Shown here one piece after another: positions 6,434 to 14,588 of a stretch of DNA of 60,505 nucleotides (positions are counted from its first letter, which is position 1; each line of letters starts with the position of its first letter). A model generated the notes under the pieces. It was not told where the DNA came from. It made no database searches and worked only from the letters and a program-made list of their open reading frames with translations. The stretch comes from Campylobacter concisus UNSWCS (lineage in GTDB: Bacteria; Campylobacterota; Campylobacteria; Campylobacterales; Campylobacteraceae): the NCBI RefSeq assembly GCF_000466685.1, contig NZ_ANNG01000007.1, positions 1 to 60,505 of the forward strand, written 5' to 3'. A program made the position numbers and the translations under genes.

Positions 6434-6689
6434 CAGCCTAGAGGCATACAAAAAACTAAAACCAGAGCTAAGCGGCAAACGTAGAGCCGTATATGAAATG
6501 TTTTGCCAGCACAAAGAGGGTGCGACAAGGCAAGAAATTTCACGCCGATATAACATAGCAATAAACAGCGTCTGCGGACGTGTCAATGAGCTAATAGCGC
6601 GTGGCTTTTTAGTTGAGATCGGATCAAAAAAAGACGTGATAAGTGGGTGCAGCACGTCAATACTAAAGCCCACCGAAAGGATAGCGTAA
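6420..6689 (+). CDS. Small winged-helix phage regulator, 89 aa
   Basis: An 89-residue basic protein with one winged-helix domain. AVYEMFCQHKEGATRQEISR, then YNIAINSVCGRVNELIARGFLV, is the typical pattern of a recognition helix followed by a wing. An AGGAG-containing site lies upstream. The stop TAA shares its last base with the next ATG (TAATG), so the next gene is translationally coupled. It is probably an early transcriptional regulator or replication accessory; the target is unknown. Confidence 0.65.
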   Translation: MVANNSLEAYKKLKPELSGKRRAVYEMFCQHKEGATRQEISRRYNIAINSVCGRVNELIARGFLVEIGSKKDVISGCSTSILKPTERIA

Positions 6690-6775
6690 TGAATATTCCA
6701 TTATATCTTTTAGTGACTCTTTGTGTTATGGCGATACTTGACACATTTATTGAAATTTGGAAAGGGCTAAGATGA
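6689..6775 (+). CDS. Tiny membrane peptide, 28 aa
   Basis: 28 codons starting MNIPLYLLVTLCVMAILDTF, a single hydrophobic segment ending in a basic WKGLR tail. The ATG overlaps the previous stop (TAATG), and the TGA overlaps the next ATG (ATGA). Such tight nesting on both sides argues that it is translated. Function unknown. Confidence 0.45.
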   Translation: MNIPLYLLVTLCVMAILDTFIEIWKGLR

Positions 6776-7284
6776 GTAAAGCGTATTATTGGCTAAAGCT
6801 AAAAAAAGATTTTTTCGACGATCCTAAAATTTTAAAAATAAGGAGCGTAGCTGGTGGAGATACTTACACCTGCATCTATCTTAAGCTTTTATTAAAAAGC
6901 CTAGATAATGACGGTGTTATATTTTTTGATGGTATAGAGCCGACGATAGAAGCCGAGATCGCACTAAAAATAAGGGAGCAAGAGATAAATGTCAAAGCCG
7001 CTATGGCCATTTTTGAGAGTTTGGGATTATTACAAAAAGGCGAAGGCGAAGATGTGAGACTTCCCGAAGCGGCAAGCCTAAGTGGCAAAGAATGCGACAG
7101 CGCAAAGAGAGTTAGGGAATTTAGAGCTAGACAAAAAGAGGTTAAAGCGTTACATTGTAACGGCGCAGTAACGAGCGGTAACGAAAACGTAACCCTAGAG
7201 TTAGAGAAAGAGTTAGAGACAGAGACAGAGACAGAAGAAGCTAACGCTTCTACGTGCGTGCGAGGGCGAGAAAAAACCAGCTAA
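6772..7284 (+). CDS. Phage replisome organiser, N-terminal part (frameshifted)
   Basis: The N-terminal domain (about 1-125; starts MSKAYYWLKLKKDFFDDPKI) matches the phage replisome-organiser N-terminal family, a DnaD-like winged helix that binds the phage origin and recruits helicase. An acidic LELEKELETETETE linker follows. The frame ends at 7284, but coding potential continues in the +1 frame to 7603, whose product begins EGEKKPAKRFQKPTLDELIT and contains the typical GKNPMKDWQAAMRNW end of this family. An indel lies near CGTGCGTGCG (about 7251-7262). ATG 6772 is preferred over an upstream TTG because it follows AAAGGG and overlaps the preceding stop. Confidence 0.7.
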   Translation: MSKAYYWLKLKKDFFDDPKILKIRSVAGGDTYTCIYLKLLLKSLDNDGVIFFDGIEPTIEAEIALKIREQEINVKAAMAIFESLGLLQKGEGEDVRLPEAASLSGKECDSAKRVREFRARQKEVKALHCNGAVTSGNENVTLELEKELETETETEEANASTCVRGREKTS

Positions 7285-7603
7285 ACGTTTTCAAAAACCA
7301 ACGCTAGATGAATTAATCACCTACAAGCAAAAAGCAAATTTAGCCCTAGTCGATTGTGAAGCCTTTTTTGACTTCTACGAAAGCAAAGGCTGGGTAGTTG
7401 GCAAAAATCCGATGAAAGACTGGCAAGCCGCTATGAGAAACTGGGATCGCACAGAAAGAGAACGAGGGGGCAAGTGTAAAAACACACCAGCTAATACCAG
7501 CATAGCCGTAAGAGAAACAATGGTGGCAGGCGAAATGGACGACGCATACTTTGAGAGAGTGGCGAATGAAATAATCAGCGGAGAAAGGAAAATGGCGCTA
7601 TGA
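7265..7603 (+). pseudogene. Replisome organiser, C-terminal part (out of frame)
   Basis: About 112 codons in the +1 frame complete the replisome organiser. They include FFDFYESKGWVVGKNPMKDW and AMRNWDRTERERG, features of the C-terminal DnaD-like/helicase-recruiting module. An internal ATG at 7412 could start a 63-aa piece. The TGA overlaps the next gene's ATG at 7600. Without repair of the frameshift the protein lacks this half, so phage replication is probably impaired. Confidence 0.6.
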
Positions 7604-8250
7604 GTGAGAGAGAACAAATCATTTGCGAACTATATGGCGATAGCAAGGGATTTTTAACACCTGCGAGGCTAGCAAAATATTCTTTGCTTTTAAAAAACGT
7701 GGCTACGAACGAGCTAATTAATTTTTCAGTCTTTGCTGAAAAGTATCGCAAAGAATATCAAAACACAGACGCCTTACTTTTTCGTGCAACTATGGAGTGG
7801 AGCAAGATCGTGTTTTTAAAAATGCGAGAAAAGGGGCTTAGATTTTTTAACGATGTAGATACCTTGGCGGCGTTTTGCAAAGAAATTTACAGAGGCACAA
7901 GGCTTTGCAATGGTGGAACTGGTAGTGGCTTTTTAGAAAGCACAATAATTTCAGTTGATGCAAACGGCGTTTTAAGAAACGAGTGCGTATTAGAAAACGG
8001 CGTATTTCAACGCCTAACAAGCGACGAAGAAACACACTTGTTTGAATATCTACTAGAGCACCAAGAAAAAATAGGCGTAGTGCAAATCAAGACAAGAGAA
8101 AGTGAAGTAAAACAAGCCCAGCTAGCGGTGAATAACGTAAATTTGCTCCCAGCTGACCCAGATGCACCGATAGAAATGAGCGATGAGGCAAGAGCAAGGC
8201 TAAGACTTGGGTTATCTGCCCTTGCGGCAAATATGGCAAAGAGAGCGTGA
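7600..8250 (+). CDS. Phage early protein of unknown function, 216 aa
   Basis: A soluble 216-residue protein. It starts MSEREQIICELYGDSKGFLT and has a helical N-terminal half (1-105) and a mixed C-terminal half ending in an acidic, Ala-rich helix (190-216). It is coupled by an ATGA overlap to the replication gene and followed one base later by the methyltransferase gene. A role in replication is plausible from position only. No motif recognised. Confidence 0.65.
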   Translation: MSEREQIICELYGDSKGFLTPARLAKYSLLLKNVATNELINFSVFAEKYRKEYQNTDALLFRATMEWSKIVFLKMREKGLRFFNDVDTLAAFCKEIYRGTRLCNGGTGSGFLESTIISVDANGVLRNECVLENGVFQRLTSDEETHLFEYLLEHQEKIGVVQIKTRESEVKQAQLAVNNVNLLPADPDAPIEMSDEARARLRLGLSALAANMAKRA

Positions 8251-8251
8251 G

Positions 8252-8863
8252 ATGAAAATTTTAAACCTTTTCGCAGGACTTGGTGGTAACCGCAAGTATT
8301 GGGACGAAGTAGCAAGAGAAAAAGGCATAAACATAGAAGTAACAGCCGTTGAGTTTGACCCTGAAGTAGCGAAGGCTTATGCAAAACGCTATCCAAACGA
8401 CAATGTGATAGTAGGCGACGCTTGGGACTACGCTGCTAAAAATTATTTAGATTTTGATTTTATATGGGCGTCTCCACCTTGTCAAAGTCACAGCAGGCTA
8501 AATTTTTGTAATAACTCACGCAATGAGACAACGAGAGTTTTGCCAGATTTTAGACTTTATGAGCTTATATCGTATCTTAAGACGTTTTGCAAAAAAGCTT
8601 TTGTGGTTGAAAATGTAGTGCCGTATTATGATCCACTCATAAAGCCGACCGCTGAGATAGGTAGGCATTATTTTTGGAGCAGTTTTGCGCTTGATGAGAT
8701 AAATACTCCAGCTTTTAGAGTGATAAAACACGTAAAAAATGCGGATTTTAAAGATTTTAGCTTAGACGAGTTTAAGATAAAAAACAAACGCCAAGCCATA
8801 AGAAACGAAGTTGATTATGAGATAGGCAAAAAGATATTTGAGCGTTATTTGGAGAGCAGATGA
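8252..8863 (+). CDS. Phage DNA (cytosine-5) methyltransferase, compact
   Basis: A 203-residue C5-cytosine methyltransferase. It has FAGLGG (7-12, S-adenosylmethionine binding, motif I), SPPCQS (74-79, catalytic Cys77, motif IV), ENV (120-122, motif VI) and RQAIRNEV (180-187, resembling motif IX/X). It is much shorter than typical enzymes because there is little room for a target-recognition domain between the ENV and QxxxN motifs. No cognate restriction enzyme is adjacent, so it is probably an orphan phage enzyme that masks sites from host restriction. ATG 8252 is chosen because the conserved N-terminus begins there. Confidence 0.8.
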   Translation: MKILNLFAGLGGNRKYWDEVAREKGINIEVTAVEFDPEVAKAYAKRYPNDNVIVGDAWDYAAKNYLDFDFIWASPPCQSHSRLNFCNNSRNETTRVLPDFRLYELISYLKTFCKKAFVVENVVPYYDPLIKPTAEIGRHYFWSSFALDEINTPAFRVIKHVKNADFKDFSLDEFKIKNKRQAIRNEVDYEIGKKIFERYLESR

Positions 8864-9042
8864 AAGCCGTATATATCACGATAACCGAAAGCGGAGCGAG
8901 CATAATCGCAAAAGTAGCAGACGAGAACAAAAAGATACTTGATAGCTTTGAGATAAGCCGTAAGGACGCAAGCGGAGTGCTTGAAATAATGAGAAAGTGG
9001 AACGAGAAGCATAAGGGCGAGGAAACAAGGGCGCTGTTTTGA
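8860..9042 (+). CDS. Small phage protein of unknown function, 60 aa
   Basis: A 60-residue protein with an alternating-strand N-terminus (MKAVYITITESGASIIAKVA) and a helical charged C-terminus. It overlaps the methyltransferase stop as ATGA and in turn overlaps the VRR-NUC gene start. This continuous coupling supports it as real. No family recognised. Confidence 0.6.
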   Translation: MKAVYITITESGASIIAKVADENKKILDSFEISRKDASGVLEIMRKWNEKHKGEETRALF

Positions 9043-9437
9043 TGATACCAAAATACGAAAACACCCTAGCGTATGCGAAAGCGACGGGGCAAGTACCGCT
9101 AGAGGATCACGAGATGATGTATTTTGCCGACTGGCTACGGGTAAATAAAATCCCCTTTACACACGTAGCAAACGAAAGAGTAGCCAGTGTGCAATACAAA
9201 AAGAAACTAAAAGCCATGGGTACAAGTGCAGGTTTCCCCGATATGCTCGTATTTTTGCCGAGCAAGATCGTATTTGTCGAGATGAAGCGCGCAAAAAAGA
9301 GCCTAAGCAGGGTATCGGACGAGCAAGAGGATTGGGTAGATACTATCAACTGCTACGGATATGCAAATGCGAAAGTTTGCTACGGCTCGGGCGAGGCGAT
9401 AGATTTTATCAAGAGTGAGCTAGGGAGAACGCGCTGA
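9039..9437 (+). CDS. VRR-NUC domain nuclease
   Basis: A 132-residue protein consisting of a VRR-NUC (PD-(D/E)XK) fold: GFPDMLVF (65-72, Asp68), IVFVEMKRAK (77-86, Glu81 and Lys83) and a following helix with Gln96. Phage VRR-NUC proteins act as structure-specific endonucleases, probably on branched DNA or during packaging and recombination. The gene overlaps its upstream neighbour and sits near the end of the early block. Length is typical for the single-domain phage form. Confidence 0.8.
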   Translation: MMIPKYENTLAYAKATGQVPLEDHEMMYFADWLRVNKIPFTHVANERVASVQYKKKLKAMGTSAGFPDMLVFLPSKIVFVEMKRAKKSLSRVSDEQEDWVDTINCYGYANAKVCYGSGEAIDFIKSELGRTR

Positions 9438-9836
9438 TTGAAATACGATACCGATAGATTTTATAAAATTTCGGCATTTTTCGATGATAACTTCTGTTTT
9501 ATGTCACGTGTGATTGAGATTATAATAGGTATAGATAGGAAACGGGTGGATAAGGATTTGTCGTTTGGGCGGTATAAGCCCGAATATCTTGACGCATTAG
9601 AGGGTGTGCGTGCGGATTTTAAGGCCGATCCGATGAAACCATATAAAGAAGCTGTATTAACTACAATCCCTAAAACGGACGTTATCTTTAGCCGCGACGA
9701 CTTTGCAAACATCGAAGCGTATAGCGTATTTGAGAGATCATACGATAAGACGGGCAAGGCGAAGCGAGAAAAGGTGAAAAGTAAAACTAAACGCCCGCGT
9801 AGGGTTAAAAAAGAACAACTAGAGTTTAAATTTTAA
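9438..9836 (+). CDS. Phage protein of unknown function, 132 aa
   Basis: Starts with TTG immediately after the TGA of the VRR-NUC gene. It has a mixed N-terminal region (KYDTDRFYKISAFFDDNFCF) and a strongly basic C-terminal tail rich in Lys and Arg (about 105-128) that could contact nucleic acid. It is followed after 9 bases by the small terminase gene. The start codon is uncertain. No domain recognised. Confidence 0.6.
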   Translation: MKYDTDRFYKISAFFDDNFCFMSRVIEIIIGIDRKRVDKDLSFGRYKPEYLDALEGVRADFKADPMKPYKEAVLTTIPKTDVIFSRDDFANIEAYSVFERSYDKTGKAKREKVKSKTKRPRRVKKEQLEFKF

Positions 9837-9845
9837 GGGGAGCAG

Positions 9846-10308
9846 GTGGCGTATAGTATAGAAAAGTGGGAGCGCGCTAAAGCATATTTTGAAAGCGGGC
9901 AATACACCCTATCGCAGATAAATCAAAAGACGGGCATAAGTATAAGCAAGATAAGCGAGCGAGCAAAAAAAGGAAAATGGGAAAAGGCAAGAACGCCGAC
10001 TACATCGAAGCTAAAAAGACGATTGCAGAAAAAAAGGGAAAGAAAGGGAAAATATTATCTCTGTTTTAGATGAAATAGCCGACGAAAAAACAAAACACCT
10101 GCTCTATTTCCAAAACTCCGCCATTAAAAATCAGCAAAAGGCGAACGAGCTTTTAGAATTTGCCGAGGACTTATCCGACCTTGACGCCCACAGTAGAATA
10201 ACGGCGCGCAATAAAGAAACCGTATTAGGCAAAGAGCCGACGGCGCAGATAACCAACACCAACGCACAACAAAACAATACGCAAATAATCATAAGCAAAG
10301 ATGAGTAA
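9846..10308 (+). pseudogene. Terminase small subunit, two frameshifts
   Basis: The first frame (GTG start, MAYSIEKWERAKAYFESGQY, HTH-like ISISKISERAKKGKW) stops after 75 codons. The next segment reads best one frame over (GKNADYIEAKKTIAEKKGK), and the rest in a third frame (VLDEIADEKTKHLLYFQNSA ... SKDE, ending 10308). Both shifts fall in A/G homopolymer runs, near 9981-9987 and 10029-10052. The combined product would be a small terminase, which binds the pac/cos site and recruits the large subunit. The last codons overlap the terL start. Either both lesions are real, or they are indel errors in the assembly. Confidence 0.65.
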
Positions 10309-11560
10309 ACTAGAGGTCAAGCTACTACCGCATCAATACGAGCTACTAGCCGACACAAGCACGAAAATTATAGGTTTAGTGAGCGGTTACGGCGCGGGCA
10401 AAACCTACGCAGCGGTTAGAAAGGCCTTGCAGCTAGCGTTTTTAAACCCGGGTTGCGCGGGTGTGATAACCGAGCCTACGTATCCGCTCTTGCGCGATAT
10501 ACTATTCGGCGATCTTGAAAACGCGCTCGTCGAATGGCGCGTGCCGTATAAATTTAATAAATCAAGCGCGGTATTTACTCTGGACGTAAACGGTGCCAAA
10601 ACGCCTATTTTATGCCGCAGTATGGAAAACTGGGAGCGACTTATCGGCATAAACGCCGCTTGGATAATATGCGACGAGTTTGATACGTCAAAAACCGAGA
10701 TCGCACTAAAAGCTTACGAGAAGCTACTGGGGCGTTTAAGAGCCGGCAATACTAGGCAATTTATCATCACGACGACGCCTGAGGGTTTCCGCGCCACGTA
10801 TCAAATTTTCATAGAAAAAGGCGGCGAGGCTAAACGGCTAATCAAAGCAAAAACCGTCGATAATAAATATCTGCCGCCCGATTTTATTGACACGTTAAAA
10901 GAGCAATACCCCGAGAATTTGCTTAAGGCGTATTTAGAGGGCGAATTCGTAAACCTAACTAGCGGCACGGTGTATAGCTATTTTAGCCGCGATACACACG
11001 CAAGCACGGAAACTATCAAAGAGGGCGAAACACTACACATAGGCGCGGATTTTAACGTAGGCGGCTGCATAAACATAGTCTGCGTAGAGCGAGCAGACAA
11101 AAAGGGCAATGTCACTACGCATGCTGTCGATGAGGTTATCAGCTACGACACCTACGCTATGGCGCAGACACTAAAAGATAGGTATAAAGGGCATAAAATC
11201 ATCATTTATCCGGACGCGAGCGGGCAGAATAGAAAAACTAGCGCGAGCGAAACGGACGCGCAAATTTTAAGAGGTGCGGGGCATTTAGTATTCGTAAATC
11301 ACTCAAATCCGAGTATTAAAGACCGCGTAAATTGCGTAAATAACCTATTTGACAAACGCTGCTTGCTCGTCAATGTCTCAAAATGCCCAAATTTGACAAA
11401 GGCGCTTGAACAGCAAGCGTGGGACAATAAGACGCAGTTGCCCGAAAAAAGCGACGCTCACCCTGCAAACGATGACTACAACGACGCGCTAGGGTATCTA
11501 ATCGCGTATAAATACCCGATAGTTGCGCGAGATTACCAAATCAAGGTAGTCGGCATTTAG
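10301..11560 (+). CDS. Terminase large subunit
   Basis: This 419-residue packaging motor has an N-terminal ATPase with Walker A SGYGAGKT (28-35) and Walker B WIICDEFD (121-128). Its C-terminal RNase H-like nuclease shows GADFNVGG, YPDASGQN and NDDYNDALGY acidic clusters. It cuts and translocates phage DNA into the prohead. The frame is intact and of normal length. It overlaps the small terminase end and is followed by the DUF4055 portal gene, a standard packaging order. Confidence 0.93.
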   Translation: MSKLEVKLLPHQYELLADTSTKIIGLVSGYGAGKTYAAVRKALQLAFLNPGCAGVITEPTYPLLRDILFGDLENALVEWRVPYKFNKSSAVFTLDVNGAKTPILCRSMENWERLIGINAAWIICDEFDTSKTEIALKAYEKLLGRLRAGNTRQFIITTTPEGFRATYQIFIEKGGEAKRLIKAKTVDNKYLPPDFIDTLKEQYPENLLKAYLEGEFVNLTSGTVYSYFSRDTHASTETIKEGETLHIGADFNVGGCINIVCVERADKKGNVTTHAVDEVISYDTYAMAQTLKDRYKGHKIIIYPDASGQNRKTSASETDAQILRGAGHLVFVNHSNPSIKDRVNCVNNLFDKRCLLVNVSKCPNLTKALEQQAWDNKTQLPEKSDAHPANDDYNDALGYLIAYKYPIVARDYQIKVVGI

Positions 11561-11589
11561 TAGTAGAATGCAAAGAAAAAAGGCTTCTT

Positions 11590-12987
11590 ATGGCGGTAAA
11601 TGCAAAACATCCCGAATATTCTAAGAATTTAACCAAATGGCAGCTAATGCGCGATGCCTTAGTGGGCGAGGTGGCAAAAGAAAAATACGTGCCTAAACTA
11701 AGTGATCAAGAAGCGGAGGAATACAGCGCCTACGTAGGGCGAGCGGAGTTTTACAATGCGACGGCTAGAACGCAGGTCGCGCTAACGGGGCTACTGTTTG
11801 CTAAGCCGCCTAAAGTGGAGTTGCCCGAAGCGTTAAAAACCATAGCCGAAAATGTGAGCTTAGATGACGATACGCTAGAAGCTCTTGCTAAAAATATCGC
11901 CGACGAGTGTTTAAGTGTTGGGCGTTGCGGCGTGCTTGTGGATCTGCCTAATGTAGAAAAGGCGGATTATTCTAAGCTTGAAGCCGAGCGGTTAAATTTA
12001 AGAGCTTACGCCACGCTTTATAAGGCCGAAAATATCATCAACTGGAAAACCACGAAAATAAACGGCTCAAACGTTACATCGCTCGTAGTGCTTACTGAAA
12101 CCTACGCCGAGCCGACGCAGGACGAGTTTGTGGATAAGATAAAAACGCGCTACCGAGTGCTTGATTTACACGAGGGCTACTACCGTCAAAGAGTATTTAG
12201 CGAAACCAAGGCGGGGAATTTTGAAGTAGTGAGCGAGATTTATCCCAGCGCGAACGGGCAAAAGCTTGGATATTTGCCCTTTACGTTTTTTAATGTGAAC
12301 GACTTAAAAACGTCGGTAGAAAAGCCGCCTTTGCTTGATTTGGCTAAAGTTAATATTAGTCATTTTAGAAGCGAGGTCGATTTAGAGCACGGCACGCACT
12401 TTACGGCGCTACCTACGCCTTACGTTACGGGCTATCAAGGCGAGAGCAGCGAAAAGCTAAAAATAGGCTCTACCGCCGTTTGGGTCATAAACGACCCGAG
12501 CGCAAAGGTTGGCTTTTTAGAATTTAGCGGTGCCGGCTTAAACACGCTTGAAAACCGTATCGCGGTCAAAGAAAAGCGGATGTCGATTTTAGACGCGCGG
12601 CTTTTGCTTGACGAGAAAAAGACGGCCGAGGCTACCGAAACCTTGCAAATGCGAAAGAGCGGCGAAAATGCGGTATTAACTAGCGTAGCTTCTACGATTA
12701 GTGAGGGCATAGTATCGTTTTTAAAAGATATTGCCTTTTTTGAAAATATCGTGGGCGAGAATTTAATATACGAAATCAATACCGACTATAACCTAACGAT
12801 GATCGAACCGCAGCTATTAGCGCAAATCATAGCCGGCATCCAAAGCAGGGATATTCCTAACGAAGTGCTTTACGACGCGCTCTTAAAAGGCGAGCTAATG
12901 CCTAAAACTATACAAAGTTACGAGGACTATCAAGCCAAACTAGAACAAGCTGCGCCGCAGGTAACGCCGAGCGATGAAGCCGTTTAA
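11590..12987 (+). CDS. Portal protein (DUF4055 type)
   Basis: A 465-residue protein of the DUF4055 phage portal group, recognised from YNATARTQVALTGLLFAKPP near the N-terminus, the clip/stem region and the helical crown end. The portal forms the dodecameric DNA entry pore at one capsid vertex and binds terminase. An AAGGCTTCTT sequence precedes the ATG. The gene overlaps the MuF gene by 14 bases. The frame is intact. Confidence 0.85.
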   Translation: MAVNAKHPEYSKNLTKWQLMRDALVGEVAKEKYVPKLSDQEAEEYSAYVGRAEFYNATARTQVALTGLLFAKPPKVELPEALKTIAENVSLDDDTLEALAKNIADECLSVGRCGVLVDLPNVEKADYSKLEAERLNLRAYATLYKAENIINWKTTKINGSNVTSLVVLTETYAEPTQDEFVDKIKTRYRVLDLHEGYYRQRVFSETKAGNFEVVSEIYPSANGQKLGYLPFTFFNVNDLKTSVEKPPLLDLAKVNISHFRSEVDLEHGTHFTALPTPYVTGYQGESSEKLKIGSTAVWVINDPSAKVGFLEFSGAGLNTLENRIAVKEKRMSILDARLLLDEKKTAEATETLQMRKSGENAVLTSVASTISEGIVSFLKDIAFFENIVGENLIYEINTDYNLTMIEPQLLAQIIAGIQSRDIPNEVLYDALLKGELMPKTIQSYEDYQAKLEQAAPQVTPSDEAV

Positions 12988-14425
12988 TCAACTTATAGCC
13001 GAGCTTGAAGTAGCGCGCTCTCTTTTGCACGAGCGCATAAAAAACGGGCTAAGTAAAAAAGTAGCTAAATTTTACGACGATATGATTGCGGATTTGCAAG
13101 CGCAAATTTTAAAAAAGAAAAACGTAACGAATAATTTAGCCCAAACGATAAGCGACCTCAAACAAAGCCTAAAAACGCCCGATTTGCGTAAAGATTTTTT
13201 AATGCTAGCGCAAAACGAGCAAGACCATCTACTAGACTACAACGAACTAGCGGGGTTTAATCTGTTTTCTAGCGTATTGCCAGAGAGCAGCATCGAGCGG
13301 CTAGTAGATAGCGCGCAATTAGAGGGCGCGACCGTCAAAGCGTGGAATAACGGCTTAAACGCCGATCAGAAAAAGCGATTAGAGCGCGAGCTGAAAATAG
13401 GCGTGAGCCTAGGCGAAACTACGCCGATGTTAGCCCAAAGGATAGCACAGGCTTTACAAAAAAGTAAACGCGACGCGACGTCGATAGCATTAACCGGAGC
13501 GGGCGCGATAGTAAGCGAAATTCGCCAAGCCTTTTTTGAAGCAAACGACGACGTCATAAAATGCTACAAATACCAAGCCACGCTAGATACTCGCACGTCA
13601 GAACTGTGCAGAGCCTACGATGGCCTAATGTGGGATAAAGACTACAAGCCTATCGGGCACGACTTCCCGTTTCGCAAACCGCGCGTAAATACTCATTTTA
13701 ATTGCCGCAGCGTCATAATACCCGTAACTAAAAGCTGGGACGAGCTAGGCATCGAGGGTATGGATAGCGCAAGCGACCGCACGAGGTCGTCTATGAACGG
13801 CTACGTGCCGCAGGATATGACGTTTAACGACTGGCTAAAAACTCAAAGCCCCGAAACGATAGAAAAGACGCTAGGCAAGGGCAGAGCCGAGCTATTTATG
13901 CAGGGCAAGATCACTATGCGAGATTTGATAACGCAGCAGGGGCGGAGTGTAAATTTAAGCGACTTAAGCAGTTTAAGCGCTAGGACTAGAGCGAGCAATA
14001 AATTAAAAGCTATGTTTGCGGACGTAGACTTCACAAAAGCCGGGTACAGACAGCCGTTAAAAGAGCCTCTAACCCTAGCCACGCTAAGCCCGAGAACGAT
14101 AAGCAAACTAAAGGCGCAAGGCATAGAAACAGACGGGAAACTCAAGGTAGCAACACAAAGAGAGCTACTGCACGGAATGAGGCTAAAAAAGATAAAGGAC
14201 GGCAATGCGTTAAGCGCGGAGCAGTTTTTTGATATGCCGTTAAATTTGACCGAGGATAATTTATATTACGGCAAGGACGAAATGGGCAATGATACGATAA
14301 ATTTCTTTTGGGAAAGCGATAACGAGTTGTGTTATGCGTATTTTAAGGATAAGGGGATATTGCAAACCTACGGAAAAACTAAAGTGCAGACGATAAAAAG
14401 ATACAAAGCGATAAAAGGGAGTTGA
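12974..14425 (+). CDS. MuF/SPP1 gp7-like head protein with extra C-terminal domain
   Basis: 483 residues. The central region carries the phage head morphogenesis signature: TLDTRTSELCRAYDGLMW (203-220) and KPRVNTHFNCRSVIIP (235-250), with paired Cys and His residues. MuF-type proteins enter the capsid with the DNA. Residues 365-483 form an added domain: HGMRLKKIKDG around 400-410, then a beta-rich segment (LYYGKDEMGNDTINFFW) and a YAYFKDKGILQTYGKTKVQ end. It resembles the nuclease-type toxin tails (PBECR/BECR-like) found on some MuF proteins. That last assignment is inference. It overlaps the portal gene. Confidence 0.8.
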   Translation: MKPFNQLIAELEVARSLLHERIKNGLSKKVAKFYDDMIADLQAQILKKKNVTNNLAQTISDLKQSLKTPDLRKDFLMLAQNEQDHLLDYNELAGFNLFSSVLPESSIERLVDSAQLEGATVKAWNNGLNADQKKRLERELKIGVSLGETTPMLAQRIAQALQKSKRDATSIALTGAGAIVSEIRQAFFEANDDVIKCYKYQATLDTRTSELCRAYDGLMWDKDYKPIGHDFPFRKPRVNTHFNCRSVIIPVTKSWDELGIEGMDSASDRTRSSMNGYVPQDMTFNDWLKTQSPETIEKTLGKGRAELFMQGKITMRDLITQQGRSVNLSDLSSLSARTRASNKLKAMFADVDFTKAGYRQPLKEPLTLATLSPRTISKLKAQGIETDGKLKVATQRELLHGMRLKKIKDGNALSAEQFFDMPLNLTEDNLYYGKDEMGNDTINFFWESDNELCYAYFKDKGILQTYGKTKVQTIKRYKAIKGS

Positions 14426-14588
14426 ACCCAATCATAACGAGGCTTACGCCTCCTCCTCTGACCCACTGAGGCATTATCGCTTTAGTATTGTCATTATACC
14501 ATATTTTTTACCAAACCAACCCCATTTAAAATTTAAGTTACTATTCTATCAAAGGCCGTGCCTTAATTTAACTCTCGTGGAGGATAGG
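14426..14588 (+). promoter_or_regulatory. Intergenic region with hairpin and repeated late element
   Basis: A 160-base gap between the MuF and scaffold genes. It contains GAGGC-TTAC-GCCTC (14439-14452) and a second GAGGC that could pair with the same GCCTC, so two alternative hairpins are possible. Near its end is TTTACCAAACCAAC (14507-14520), repeated before the tape-measure gene. It probably combines termination or processing with a new late promoter. Confidence 0.4.
14507..14520 (+). repeat. 14-base late-region repeat, copy 1
   Basis: TTTACCAAACCAAC occurs here and identically at 20097-20110. Both copies are followed by C-rich sequence, then an AATTT element starting 17 bases after TTTACC. 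Each copy precedes a plus-strand late block (scaffold/capsid; tape measure). It is a candidate phage late promoter element. Confidence 0.5.
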
